Shown here piece after piece: positions 29,330-40,658 of a stretch of 64,000 nucleotides of DNA. This stretch comes from Glandiceps talaboti. Its lineage: Eukaryota; Hemichordata; Enteropneusta; Spengelidae. Positions within the stretch are counted from its first letter, which is position 1. Every line of letters starts with the position of its first letter. A model generated the notes under the pieces. That model saw only the letters and a program-made list of their open reading frames with translations, made no database searches and was not told the origin of the DNA. Position numbers and translations under genes: made by a program. The stretch lies in assembly GCF_964340395.1 (NCBI RefSeq), contig NC_135560.1, forward strand, positions 24,221,175-24,285,174, written 5' to 3'.

Positions 29330-32300
29330 TACACACACATATATACATCCATGCATACATATCCACAACCATCCATCCCACACACATACACATAAGCATA
29401 CATACAGGGGGGGGGGGGGGGGGGGGGTGTCATGATATTGCTTATTATATACATGTACTGAGATGCCTAGCAAGTGTTTACCTCTTCAAAGACGAGAGCT
29501 CTGTTGACCTTTTCTCTCACCATGTCAACCATTTTTAATACAAAAAGTGAGAATGACCTGATACACCTATCTTCGACAAGTTCAGGATTATGGAGATATA
29601 AATTAGTAAAAACAGTCTGTGCTAGTGAATGACCCTCAAGCCATGTCACCTGAAATTAAAAAACAAAACAATATCATATCATATCATGTATATCACTTGT
29701 ATAAGCTTGGATCAGCAATAAATGAAACCATCAATGAGAGCTATGAAACCATGCATATATATAATGTTGGAACAGTTAAATTTTACAACAACATCACAAC
29801 CAAAATAAATTACTTTTAAAATGGTGGATACCCTCTTGACACTCCTCCTGGCACTCATACATTATAGACATCGCCAAATGAATACAAATTAATAATGAAT
29901 AAGTGAAATTCATTGCTTGATGCACATATGCATTTGTAATATAAGCTAATATAGAACAATGATTCACATACAAACTAATGTAGAATCAATGATTCCAATG
30001 ATTTACTTACAATACAAGCTAATGTAGAATCAATGATTCCAATGATTTACTTACAATACAAGCTAATGTAGAATCAATGATTCCAATGATTTACTTACAA
30101 TACAAGCTAATGTAGAATCAATGATTCCAATGATTTACTTACAATACAAGCTAATGTAGAATCAATGATTTACTTACAATACAAGCTAATGTAGAATCAA
30201 TGATTCCAATGATTTACTTACAATACAAGCTAATGTAGAATCAATGATTTACTTACAATACAAGCTAATATAGAATCAATGATTCCAATGACTTACTTAC
30301 AATACAAGCTAATGTAGAATCAATGATTCCAATGATTTACTTACAATACAGGCTAATGTAGAATCAATGATTCTAATGATTTCAATACAAGCTAATGTAG
30401 AATCAATGATTCCAATGATTTACTTACAATACAAGCTAATGTAGAATCAATGATTCCAATGACTTCTTGCAGTGATAGATCTTTGACTTTCACAGTTCCA
30501 GCTTCTATTGACTGCTCTAGATTGAGCACTTTTCTATTGGCTTGATTACATAGCATACCAGCATCCATTTTAGGATCCATCATCTCAATGGCTGACATAG
30601 CCTCAAATAAACCAAAGCTGTAAATAACATTGGAAATGTTTTCTAAATTGTATCAGTGTTCTCCCAATAATTGAGTCATAATAAATCAACAAAAATCAAA
30701 AAGACAATTTTGTTATGTTAATTATTTCATATTGTTCTAAAAAAAATTGCAGAACGGAACCATTACTCGATGAATGCCTGGGGAGAATAAATATAAAGGA
30801 CAATGAAATTATAGATGGAAAATACACAAGGACTTGCTGTATTAAAGTTTGTGTGCCTTTCTCTCTTTTTTAAAGAGTTTAATTTAAAATTGATATCTTT
30901 AGTTATAAAATACAGCTACATCCACAGTTTTAATGACTATTAAAGGTATCAATAAAAGAACACAAACTATACACATCTAAATATTTGACAAATTATATCC
31001 TAATGGCTGAAAATACATTACTGTAAATGACTTACTCTTTATCATGCAATAATTCCCCCAGTTCTAATTCTTCTGTTGCATTCATAAAATCTTCAGTGAT
31101 ATTACACCAGTTGTACTGTACTGTTTCTGGTGGTGCTGTTTGGGTAAAATCACCAAATGTCATTCTATTACAATAACTTATTGTATTCACAATATTTTTG
31201 GGAATCAACCTTTTTACATATTGGAAATATACACGATGTAAGTCATTGTAGTCTGTACACCAGTAATCTTCTACACTCTGTACTTATGGTGAGAGAGTAG
31301 AATCTACCTGCAGCGAAATGAATTGCTTTGCTTATCCCCCCCCCCCGCCTCAAAACCAATCTGTTGCTTGTCATAATAACTCCCCTGACCTATCCACCCC
31401 ATAAATTTGATACCCAAACCACACAATCTACTAGTAGGCAATCTTGAACATAACATTTTGTTTGTTTCAATTTCTCTGTGAATACCTAAGCCTACCATTT
31501 CACGGGTTATGGGGCTTGAAACGATGTCTCATCATACATGTAGTTTCCAACCTAACATATAATATAATATATAGGAAACTATGTGTGAATCTGACAAGAA
31601 TTTTCCAACTATACATGTATGCCTATGCTGAATGTACAGAAACACTTTGACTTGACCCCCACCCCATCCCTACAACTACAAAATGTAGGTTGCTTATAAC
31701 CCCTGCCTCCTAAGTATATAAAACCAATGTAATTGTTTGTACTTACCTGAGGGATTAATGAATTCCCCTTGACCCCAACCAAGATCATCATCTTCTGTTC
31801 TATATGGTAAAACAAAGTATAGCAATGCAAATATTACAATTCATGTGTATTTTACTACCATATTACAGATGCACATTCTGTACATGGACATGTCTTTTTT
31901 ATTCACAAAAACGTAAAACAATAACATATTGCCAGCAAAAATTCCAAGCATGTATTCTTATTTCTTTGTACTATAAAGATGTCCAATTATTTCAATTTTT
32001 CATCGTGACACTCGGTGACACTGATAGTTTGATCACACAAAGATGAATAACATGCCAAATGTGTTATTGAAAAAAAGTATACAATACATTTATTTTTTAT
32101 CGTTGTACAGAAATTACATTAAATTTTGTTTTTGTTGTTCATGATATCGACCACACGAGGGCGCATATCTTACAAGCACACACGACAGAACATCTATAAA
32201 AAAAAAAAAGGACCCGTGGCCGTGTTGATAGTTTCGTTTCCATAATTTGGTTCAATTCTCTCATTTATCTAACCTGGATTGAGCATGCTTTACATGGGAC

Positions 32301-32602
32301 TTACTCCTTCCTGAATCTAAAATCAGGGCGAAGTATCAAGACGTACTCGGGGTCGGAGAATCTCACAACTTGCAAGACTTGGAACACAAGTTTTAAAACA
32401 AATGATTGATTTCCTCGTGGACACATTGTATACATAAATTCTTTCGGTATATATAATAAAACTAGCTACAATATATAGATTAATTTTCTATTTGTATATA
32501 TGTCCAAATTATTTTGCAACTAGGTAGGAAAAGTTATAATGACACTTACTCGTCAAAATTTTCGACCGACTCGGCAAGTTTCACATCCAACGGGGCTGCC
32601 AT
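21356..32602 (-). CDS. NAA35: N-alpha-acetyltransferase 35, NatC auxiliary subunit (Mak10)
   Basis: Sixteen coding exons, 5' to 3': 32602-32550, 31799-31747, 31135-31036, 30617-30428, 29649-29482, 28839-28729, 28552-28502, 28152-28069, 27549-27423, 26621-26452, 26135-25902, 25462-25364, 24855-24677, 24328-24124, 22888-22625, 21496-21356; one open frame of 742 residues (human about 725). Conserved Mak10 blocks run in order: [113 protein letters not shown], and near the C-terminus TNFVVMKL. A lysine-rich run (KKKSKKKK) follows QQQKGRSS as in vertebrates. The protein is the large scaffold of the NatC complex with catalytic NAA30 and NAA38, which acetylates N-termini such as Met-Leu, Met-Ile and Met-Phe co-translationally in the cytosol. 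Oddities: exon 4 and exon 11 both have tandem-duplicated splice donors. The start ATG lies in CAAGATGGC, a YY1-like context. Confidence 0.97.
21610..21893. repeat. 28-bp minisatellite, about 10 copies
   Basis: Unit GATGGATGCTAGGGAGACCA plus ACAATTCT. Lies about 110 bp on the acceptor side of the last NAA35 exon (21356-21496). Confidence 0.92.
25811..25910. repeat. 50-bp tandem duplication covering the splice donor of NAA35 exon 11
   Basis: Two full 50-bp units (25811-25860, 25861-25910), with a partial third entering the exon at 25911. The true donor is CGG|GTAGGG (minus strand, boundary 25902/25901); the further copy reads CGGATAGGG and has lost the GT. Confidence 0.85.
26948..27320 (-). 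mobile_element. tRNA-derived SINE, minus orientation
   Basis: About 370 bp in NAA35 intron 9. At its right end, GGGCTCGAACCTGCAACC and GTCACGCTAACCATTCACCC are the reverse look of a tRNA-like head with a B-box (GGTTCGAGCCC). At its left end lie an (AAT)n tail and TTTATATAGCGCTTTCCCAC...GTGCTCAAAGCGCTTTACAA, a SINE tail widespread in marine invertebrates. The flanks share the sequence AGTTTATAATTAATAAGTT on both sides (near 26797 and 27320). Family name not assigned. Confidence 0.75.
29203..29428. repeat. (AC)n microsatellite cluster ending in a poly-G run
   Basis: (AC)n at 29203-29281 and 29304-29340, then CATACA-type units and 21 G at 29407-29427. In NAA35 between exon 5 (from 29482) and exon 6; the poly-G/C is only 54 bp from the exon 5 donor. 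Confidence 0.95.
29940..30446. repeat. 44-bp minisatellite carrying the end and splice donor of NAA35 exon 4, about 12 copies
   Basis: On the minus strand each unit reads GGAATCATTGATTCTACATT, then AGCTTGTATT|GTAAGTAAATCATT: the last codons of exon 4 ([10 protein letters not shown]) followed by the donor. The first unit is the real exon end at 30428. Some units are shortened by about 14 bp. The next copies lie wholly in the intron. Confidence 0.92.
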
Positions 32603-32962
32603 CTTGTTTGGACCACTCAGGTTGGTTCTGAATATTAGACTACTGGCGTTCTTTCCAGTTCAAGTGGAGAAGTTTTTCATCCGTACAGAGTGTAGGTTTC
32701 CCGTTATGCCAAAGCAGCTCAAATGAGTGGAAAAGTTTAGTGAACTCAATTTGCTACGAACATAATCTGATTCTGATTCTTCAGGATAAAAAAATCCACA
32801 AAGTTAGGCAGGCTTCAATTAACGAACAAATAAACGCATATTGATCGAGCGGGTCAGGTGAAATATCACCTGTCAATATAAACATTAGAAAAAACACCTG
32901 CTGGACAGGTCATATAACACTTTTTGATGTTAGCTAAGGCACACTTAGAGGCTGCCTCCAAA
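32603..32962. promoter_or_regulatory. Divergent promoter between NAA35 and TPGS2
   Basis: The start codons of NAA35 and TPGS2 are 360 bp apart and face away from each other. Both lie in a YY1-like element: GCCATCTTG at 32598-32606 covers the NAA35 ATG on the minus strand, and CAAAATGGC at 32959-32967 covers the TPGS2 ATG. No TATA box was seen. A shared promoter is inferred. Confidence 0.6.
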
Positions 32963-35900
32963 ATGGCCGAAATACCACACACAAGAGAAATGTTCGATAG
33001 GTTGACGATGGGAATAGTCAGATCTCTAGGTAAGCGTGTTGTGGTACCAACAGTGCTACACAAGTTCTTCTGTCACTCTCTGACATTTGCACATATCATT
33101 ATACAGAAAAGTACAAACGTTTCTATATTAAACTTCAAGGTTTATGCTTAAAACTAGCAAAGGTCGAGTACATTTACATGTAACACATATACAGTAGTTT
33201 GTCTAAAAATTGTAGATTTTCCGAAATATATTAAATATTATTCATATACTGTTGTTATACACATATATTTCATTTTGTTTTTTTTAAGATTCGTACCATA
33301 CCACACTCTCTGCTAGTCTATGTAGCGTGTGATAAAGATTGATTGATTGATTGACTGTCTGATAGATTCATGTAACATGTACAGTGTATATCAGTGACAC
33401 CACAGGAACATTTTTATGGAGGAAATTCTGAAGTCCTTGCCCATATCATATGCGTTAATAATATAATATTGAACCTCTGGAAATAGTTGCTACATCACAG
33501 CCTTTGTGGTAATAGACGTCTACTGGTGCTCTCATAGTCAGACATTAAGTGTATAACAGCAGATGTTCAAGACTATATTGTGTTTTGTCCTATCAATCAC
33601 AGAAATTAATATGAAATTTCAAATATAAATTTGTAAAGGCATCATGCCTCCATTTTCAAGATTATGTCATGAGGCTCTTTACTGTTTTGGAGACTGCAAA
33701 TAAAGAAATGGCGGGAGCAGCCCCACAAAAACTTGGTATTTATATGACAACAGGTGTTTGTTCAAATTAGTCCAGTAATGTAAACCACTGTTATCTAAGA
33801 GAGAAAATTTGAAATTACTGATACTCATGTTTTTCCATGACAACAGAAAAAAGACCTGGAGCGAGTGATGTTAGGCTATTGGACAGAAAACCAGCAGAAC
33901 GACATGTTGTTGTCTCCTGGGAACAGAAAAATTCCTGTATGCTACCAGACGACCTAAAAAGATTTTTTCTAACTACAGATGGAATGCTATTACAATGGAA
34001 AATAAAATTTGATGGTAAGTAAATGTCATTATTACATATGTAAATCTGTCTCCTCCCTTTAAGAACATAATTGGTATAAACATTTTTTTTAAGTTTACAA
34101 ACTTTGGAACATTATTAAAATGGAGAATATATTGTTCATGGCAGGGTGTGGTTCATGGTTCCAAGAATCAATAGGACAGTACAATATAGTTACTTTGGAA
34201 TGCTACAATGTAAAGTGGAAAACGAATGCGATGTTTCAGAGAGAAACATTAACGTAGTAGACGGATCAAAACATCGCATTCATTCCAATGTACCGTTCCA
34301 AAATAACGATATTATACTGTCCTATTATTAAAATGAATTTCTAACTTCTCTCTCCTTCTCTTTAAGACCATGTTGTTCATTTAGGACGTATGGAAATCAA
34401 CCCAATTGGCAATGTATCCAAGCTAGGGGGCACAAACTCATCAAGAAATACACCATCATTGGCTGATCTAGATTATGATACAGATGATGATGACATTTCA
34501 GACTCAGAAGGTAAGTCTCTTGAATGTTAATAGCTGCTGTAATCAAGTCTGTCATTGGCTGATGATGACATTTCAGACTCAGAAGGTAAGTTTCTTGAAT
34601 GTTAGCTGCTGTAATCAAGTCTGTCATTGGCTGATGATGACATTTCAGACTCAGAAGGTAAGTTTCTTGAATGTTAGCTGCTGTAATCAAGTCTGTCATT
34701 GGCTGATGATGACATTTCAGACTCAGAAGGTAAAAAGTCTCTCGAATGTTAGCTGCTGTAATCAAGTCTGTCATTGGCTGATGATGACATTTCAGACTCA
34801 GAAGGTAAGTTTCTTGAATGTTAGCTGCTGTAATCAAGTCTGTCATTGGCTAATGATGTAGTACAGTACTTACATTTGTATTTCAGGTAATGATAGCTCC
34901 ACACAATAAACTCGTTGTTTTGAGTTCAAGGCACTGAGAGAACTATGATTGATATCCTGTTTTGATCACAAGAGGGTGCTATTTTCACTGCATATGGATG
35001 CCGTGATATAACTCACTCCTTTTAGTAAAACAAGCCAGTGAAAGGAGGGAACGTTCTTAATTCTGGTATATGTTTTGTGTAGTCGATAATTTAACTATTG
35101 TGTTTTTATCCACAGATAAACCACACTTTGATTCACGCAGTAGAGCATTTGAATTAGATCCATGTGAAGGCCATGGTAAAGTCTGTCTTGTCTACAAAGA
35201 TACTAAACCTGGTGAGTAATGGTCAATGTAATAGTCAATGTAAAATGTAAGTCATTTTGTGTAAGTTTAGAAACCGTAAACACACAGTTGTAAGCAACTG
35301 AGTTGTAAGGATTACACATGACAACAAACCTTTCAGGCTAAGAACCCTGGGTAATAGAGAGTGGAAATCTTGTAAAGGTTGGCTGGTTGAAGAAAGCCTC
35401 AGTAAAACGGTGTGGGGATAGATTCGAGCTATTTATTTAGCCCTTTACAAAACCACTGTATATCCATTGCATCTGCTGGCCAGCATTACCTTGATGGCTT
35501 TTTGAAGTTTCAAAGTAAGAAATAATGGTGTTGTATGCAATTTGGTGAAATGATCTTGCCAAATGCTAAGACAGTGCTACACAATAATTATTTAAAACAA
35601 ACAATTTTCACAGTTGTATAGTTTGTAATGATTACGTTCATTCCGATGATTCACCAAGATTCACTAATTACGGTCTCTATCTTTTTCAACAGGATCTCCA
35701 GCACAACATCCAGAAGTTTGGTTTTTAGACCGTTCTCTTGACTGGCACTACTTGGCAGACAGTTTTACTCAGTACTTTAGATTGATGTTAATGCACTTAG
35801 GTCTACCTCAATGGCAGTATACATTTACCAAGATTGGAATTAGTCCAGCTGCTCAGGTACACATTTAAACCCTCCTCCCCCACCACCACCATTACCACCG

Positions 35901-36579
35901 AATTCTGTAAATGGTCCAGACAATTTATTTATACAATACCCAGTGTACACAGTACCATCAGCAGTTAATTAGAAGGAATGAATTGAATCCAACACAGTTT
36001 AGCGATTTTTTTCAACAGGCAAAGCAATGAACCAAATCTAAGATTTACAGCTACTGTTTTAGTAAGGCACCTATCAAGAAACAGTTGTCATGAAAGTGAA
36101 AATACCTACATCATAAAAACTTTGCCATGCTGTGTATTCTTATATGTGTACTTCACATTGGATGACAGGTTTCCAAACATTACTACAAAGGAAAAGAAGT
36201 TATTAACATAAGATTACACCTAACCTTTACTTCACAATGTTCATAATGTTATTTTCCAGCAATGGTTTAATATATATGCTCCAGTTCGACTATCCATGGA
36301 CTGTGACTTACTAAATCATAGATCTCAAGACTGGCCAGAAGACATTCCATCTCCAGTACCAGCTGATCTTCCAGCTAATAGACTAGATGCTGGAAAAGTG
36401 TTCAAGGGAAAGTCAGACAGGAAGTAAGTCTGAAGACGTCTGTATAATCAGTATGATTTCAAATGTACAAACAGAAAGTGCCTCACTTACACTCACACAT
36501 GCACATACACTCTCTCACACACACACACACACACATACACACACGCACGCACACACTTGTACAACAGAAAGTGTCTCAC

Positions 36580-36650
<71 letters not shown>

Positions 36651-37162
36651 CGCACCTGTACAAGTATGCTCACATGTATGTAAACATGATTCATCACCTA
36701 ACATACATTTCTGATGTGATTTTTAGGAACAAAGGTGCAATAGCTAAGAAGAAACCAAGTTCTACTACAGCTGCTCCAAAGTAAGTTTATTTCAGAACTT
36801 GTACTCATTGAGCATCAGTTATAGGTACTGGTCTAGGTTCTGTACTTTCTTTAATTTTCACATCAAAAGTGAAAGTTATTATGGTGCACATTCATCTATG
36901 CATTTACTACCATTTTTGGAGGGTAATTTTAATTTTCACATCAAAAGTGAAAGTTGTTATGGTGCACGTTCATCTATGCATTTACTACCATTTTTGGAGG
37001 GTAATTTTAATTCTTGGCAGTCACATTGAATTTGAAGTAAATTTTCAAGGCCTGGTAACTGATTGATTGATTCTTTTATTTTGTAGGCCCCCAGTATCTG
37101 GTCCAAGTGGCTCAGGAAGACCACTACCAACTCAAACATCAACGTTTGGAAAACCAAGATAA
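32963..37162 (+). CDS. TPGS2: Tubulin polyglutamylase complex subunit 2
   Basis: Eight exons: 32963-33029, 33847-34014, 34367-34510, 35116-35211, 35693-35856, 36260-36423, 36727-36780, 37087-37162; one open frame of 310 residues (human about 300). Matches the family through KPAERHVVVSWEQKNSCMLP, DDLKRFFLTTDGM, PSLADLDYDTDDD, KPHFDSRSRAFELD, GKVCLVYKD, EVWFLDRSLDWHYL and HLGLPQWQYTFTKIGISP, and ends in a Lys/Ser/Pro-rich tail as in vertebrates. The protein is a non-catalytic subunit of the TTLL1 polyglutamylase complex that adds glutamate side chains to tubulin of cilia, centrioles and neurons. An earlier in-frame ATG at 32927 exists, but ATG 32963 has the better context (A at -3, G at +4) and gives the family's usual start. 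The donor end of exon 3 is tandemly repeated five-fold in the following intron. Confidence 0.95.
33380..33565. repeat. Fold-back dispersed element, copy 2 (decayed)
   Basis: Shares CCTCTGGAAATAGTTGCT, GGTAATAGACGTCTACT and CTCATAG.CA..AT.AAGTGTATAA with the copies at 18350-18715 and 39640-40040. Lies in TPGS2 intron 1; only the right half is recognisable. Confidence 0.5.
34483..34860. repeat. 72-bp minisatellite carrying the end and donor of TPGS2 exon 3, five copies
   Basis: Unit: GATGATGACATTTCAGACTC AGAAG|GTAAGT and then about 45 bp of intron. The first unit is the real end of exon 3 (donor at 34511). Later units lie in intron 3; each also offers CATTTCAG as a possible acceptor nine bases before its donor. 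Confidence 0.92.
36508..36650. repeat. (AC)n microsatellites in TPGS2 intron 6
   Basis: Two CA tracts separated by a duplicated stretch (ACAGAAAGTG.CTCACTTACAC). Frames here are artefacts. Confidence 0.95.
36852..37010. repeat. 79-bp tandem duplication
   Basis: Two copies of TTTAATTTTCACATCAAAAG...GGAGGGTAA in TPGS2 intron 7, about 77 bp before exon 8. Confidence 0.85.
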
Positions 37163-37194
37163 CAAACATAAGAAGTCAGAATGTAATACTCAAT

Positions 37195-37512
37195 CTGGAC
37201 TTACTATAAACCAATCTTAGCTAGTGAAAACAAACTCCCATAAACCAATCTTAGCTAGTGAAACCAAACTCCCATAAACCAATCTTAGCTAGTGAAACTG
37301 AACTCCCATAAACCAATCTTAGCTAGTGAAACTGAACTCCCATAAACCAATCTTAGCTAGTGAAACCAAACTCCCATAAACCAATGTTAGCTAGTGAAAC
37401 CAAACTCCTACAAACCAATCTTAGCTAGTGAAACCAAACTCCCATAAACCAATCTTAGCTAGTGAAACCAAACTCCCACAAACCAATCTCAGCTAGTGAA
37501 ACTGAACTCCCA
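37195..37512. repeat. 34-bp minisatellite, about 9 copies, in the TPGS2 3' UTR
   Basis: Unit ATAAACCAATCTTAGCTAGT plus GAAACCAAACTCCC. Starts about 35 bp after the TPGS2 stop, so it is most likely transcribed as part of the mRNA. Confidence 0.92.
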
Positions 37513-39228
37513 ACCCACGATGGTATCACAGTATAGGTTTTTGGCATACATACTATGATTAGAGCTAGGAATAAATGTTTGGGTTTGGAAGGAACAAGTT
37601 TAAAGAGAATATTTAAAACTGATACAAGTATGTCTAAGTAATATCATACCAACATTGTAAACTGAGACAGCACATACAGTGACTTGTTTGTACAGATTTC
37701 AACCATGGACTTCAAATGAACTATGCAATATATGCCTTTACTAGACTAGTGTCTTTATACACTGGATAAGCTTGTGCTAGATAATTTTACTGTGATCAAA
37801 TTGTACTTAATCTCTACTTCCATTTGGTAGAGTAGAATCATTTTCATCTTTTTTTCCTGCAAGGTTTGAACAGATGATACTATAGACACCATAGAAATAT
37901 TGACATAGGACATAGATAGGGAATACAGATGAATTAGACGTCTTGAGCACTAAGTTAGCACTGAAGAAGAGTGTCTTTTTCTGACTGACATTGAGTTATA
38001 TCTTACTTACCATACATAGAGTTAACTGTAGCACAATGTTTTTGTACCTTCCACAGTATCCTTTGTGAAACACTTCAGATAACACAAGTTAGACGTTTGA
38101 AAGGGGTATATTGTAGGTCTTCCTATTGTTTTTATTATACTTTCAACCTGCACTAGCTGCAACTGGGACATCTTTTTCATCAAATAACCAGAGATATATT
38201 CACTAAACATTGTCAATTACTTATAAACAGACATTGTATTTGTTAATGAGTAGTCAATATTATCTGTAGGTAATGAAGTGGCAAGTTTAAATCTTGAGCA
38301 AAAGCTAGGTTTTGAATCTGTCACCATGTTACATGTAAAACTGTACTATCGGTAGTTGTAACTTGAGTATCATTTTTTTGATCAGACAACCAACCATAAT
38401 ATATTTACTGCAAATTGTTAAAATACCAATAAATAGACATTTTACATGTTAACCAGTGGTCAATATTAACCATAAGCAGTACAGAAATAGGTTGAAATCA
38501 TAATCACCATTGAGGGTGTGGATTTTTAGGCGCAGACCCCAAATCAATTTGATTTTATTTATCGTGTATCAGCTACAAAGAATATGTTTACTGTTCCAGA
38601 AGCTAGTGCAGCTTGAAATAGTGAAATGTGTTTAAATGAAAGCATTGCAGTTCAAGTTTGATAACATAAATTTTAGGTACACTTAGATATTGTCATTGAT
38701 ATATCAGAATCATACAGAACATGTACGTGAATAAACTGTTATGTCAATGCTAGACTTTACATTCACTTCATGGTATAAGTCAATATGAATAAGTTATGTA
38801 GTGTACTTATGATAAAATAATGGTATACTATGTTGCTTTAAAAAGTAAAGTATCATACATATCACTGTACTTTACATATTAAGATAACTTTGAAATTTGT
38901 TGACACATGGAATAGTCAAATTGTCTGCAAATATGTTATCAGTATCTGTAATCACAAAAATTGTGGAAGGCACAAAAAATCTTTAATGGGGGGGGGATAT
39001 TACATTTGCTTTGGTTAACTATCCATTGTGTTTCTTGAACATAGGACTGGTGTAAATTATATGTACCGGTATTTATTTTGTTTATATTATGTTTTTTTGT
39101 CAATGGCTGCACAAAATTCATGTAAATATACACAGACATTGTATAAATTGTACTGTGTAAACATTTAGTCTGTATATTTGGAGTGTACAAACTTTTTTAC
39201 ATAAATCACACAAGAGAAAAACTCTTTC

Positions 39229-39234
39229 AATAAA
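39229..39234 (+). terminator. TPGS2: Plus-strand AATAAA, possible distal poly(A) signal of TPGS2
   Basis: Followed by a T-rich stretch typical of a downstream element. It lies 37 bases before the opposed minus-strand AATAAA at 39271-39276. An earlier AATAAA at 37570 means this may be an alternative distal site or unused. Confidence 0.35.
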
Positions 39235-39639
39235 ACATCTTCACTTTTTTACTTTGAAGTCTTCTGTGTCTTTATTTACAACATCAGTTTGTAAGTCGTA
39301 TCGGTAAGTATATCAAATTGTATTTGATGTCATTGCACATGAGGGAAAAAAAAGTTGTTTACTGGTAACAATAAAATGATACTAGCATCTTCAGTACAAG
39401 TACTTTTTTTTGCTACAATTTTTTGAATATATTTTTGTATGCTGTAAATCTTAATTCTATTTTAGTCTCCAATCATAGAAATATTCTTTTGGAATTTATG
39501 ACAAAAGCTTGGCTTCAAAATGACCATATTTACCCCAAAAAAACTGTATATATAAGATGTCCAACTGTTTGTACATGCATAACATCTAAACTGTCAATGG
39601 GTATATAACACTGAAAACAGAAATGAGTATATTGGTGTT

Positions 39640-40040
39640 TATAACATAGTTTTCATACAGCCTTCACATGGTATAGACTAGTGACCCACAGTGCCCTCAA
39701 TTTGCATACAGAGGGTGCATTTGTTTTCTATTTTCCATAGGACACTATTACAGTAGTACAAGACTAGTCCTACTGATATTTTCTTTCACTCTTGAAAGAA
39801 TACTTGTGTGGGAATATGATGTGTTATAAAACACTTATTGCTTGGCCTTATTTGGACACTAGTAGATGTCATATCACCCCTCATGCTATTGTGTAGCAAA
39901 TGTTTTCCTCGGCTTTTAGCCTAGGGAAATATTTGCTGCATAACAATCCTTGGGATAATAGCCATCTACTAGTAGTAGTACCCTCATAGCCATCTACTAG
40001 TAGTAGTACCCTCATAGCCAAGCTATAAGTGTATAATACC
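39640..40040. repeat. Fold-back dispersed element, copy 3 (best preserved)
   Basis: The right part (about 39826-40036) is a long imperfect inverted repeat: TTATAAAACACTTATTGCTTGG, with CACTAGTAGATG further in, is mirrored by CATCTACTAG...CATAGCCAAGCTATAAGTGT. In the centre GCAAATGTTTTCC is mirrored by GGGAAATATTTGC. A 27-bp stretch with CATCTACTAGTAGTAGTACC is duplicated near the end. No coding capacity. Confidence 0.7.
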
Positions 40041-40658
40041 ACATAGTAACCTGACCATACAGTGAACACACTTTATCACATACAGTGTTATGTTACTACA
40101 GACCAGTCTACCTGTGGAACTACTCAAGTCAGCCTCCATGTAAGACTGACAGTTTTGTCTAAGAAAGCTTTCTCTCATGTCTTGGAGCTGAGCACAAATT
40201 CAAGCGTGGAAAGGCTATAACGTCAGTATGTCTTTGGATTATGGCATGATGTATACTATTCTTCATGTATGATATGGCTGTGTACACACATTACTACTGT
40301 GCATTCCTCAATCTTCCCTTGCCAGTGAAAATTCTTGACATCCTTGTTGGGAATTGTGTAAATATTCAATAATGAGGAATAAAGGTGGTTACATAAATTG
40401 TCCGGTTATAAGCCTGCCATCATATGGTACCTTCCATCAACAGTTTCTCTAAACAATGCGACATTAGAGATCCAGAATCTTAGTTGAACAAAAGAAACGG
40501 TTGATCTTTACACCCTGTATGGTAAATACCAAATACTTTATCCATGCACAACTTGTGTTGAAATGATCATTCTGCATTTTCAGGACCACTATTATATATA
40601 AAAGCAGGTAGTGGATTCTTTGGTGCATTGCACACATATTATCAATATGGGTCCTTCT

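Larger units (their letters stand above)
37163..40658. other. Convergent intergenic region / 3' UTRs between TPGS2 and PIK3C3
   Basis: No coding sequence recognised in about 3.5 kb. It contains a 34-bp tandem array at 37195-37512, plus-strand AATAAA signals at 37570-37575 and 39229-39234, a minus-strand AATAAA at 39271-39276, and a fold-back dispersed repeat at about 39640-40040. The first plus-strand signal may end TPGS2 transcripts; the minus one is the first canonical signal seen downstream of PIK3C3. Confidence 0.55.

Noticed and set aside
29114-29538. Frames of Cys-Val and Thr-His repeats
   Set aside because: (AC)n microsatellite; only the 29482-29649 part, in another frame, is a real NAA35 exon.
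32927-32962. Upstream in-frame ATG for TPGS2
   Set aside because: Poor start context (T at -3) and the extra 12 residues are not typical of the family; ATG 32963 preferred.
34397-34861. 149-codon minus and 128-codon plus frames
   Set aside because: The 72-bp TPGS2 exon-end array read in frame; the plus version starts in the wrong frame relative to exon 3.
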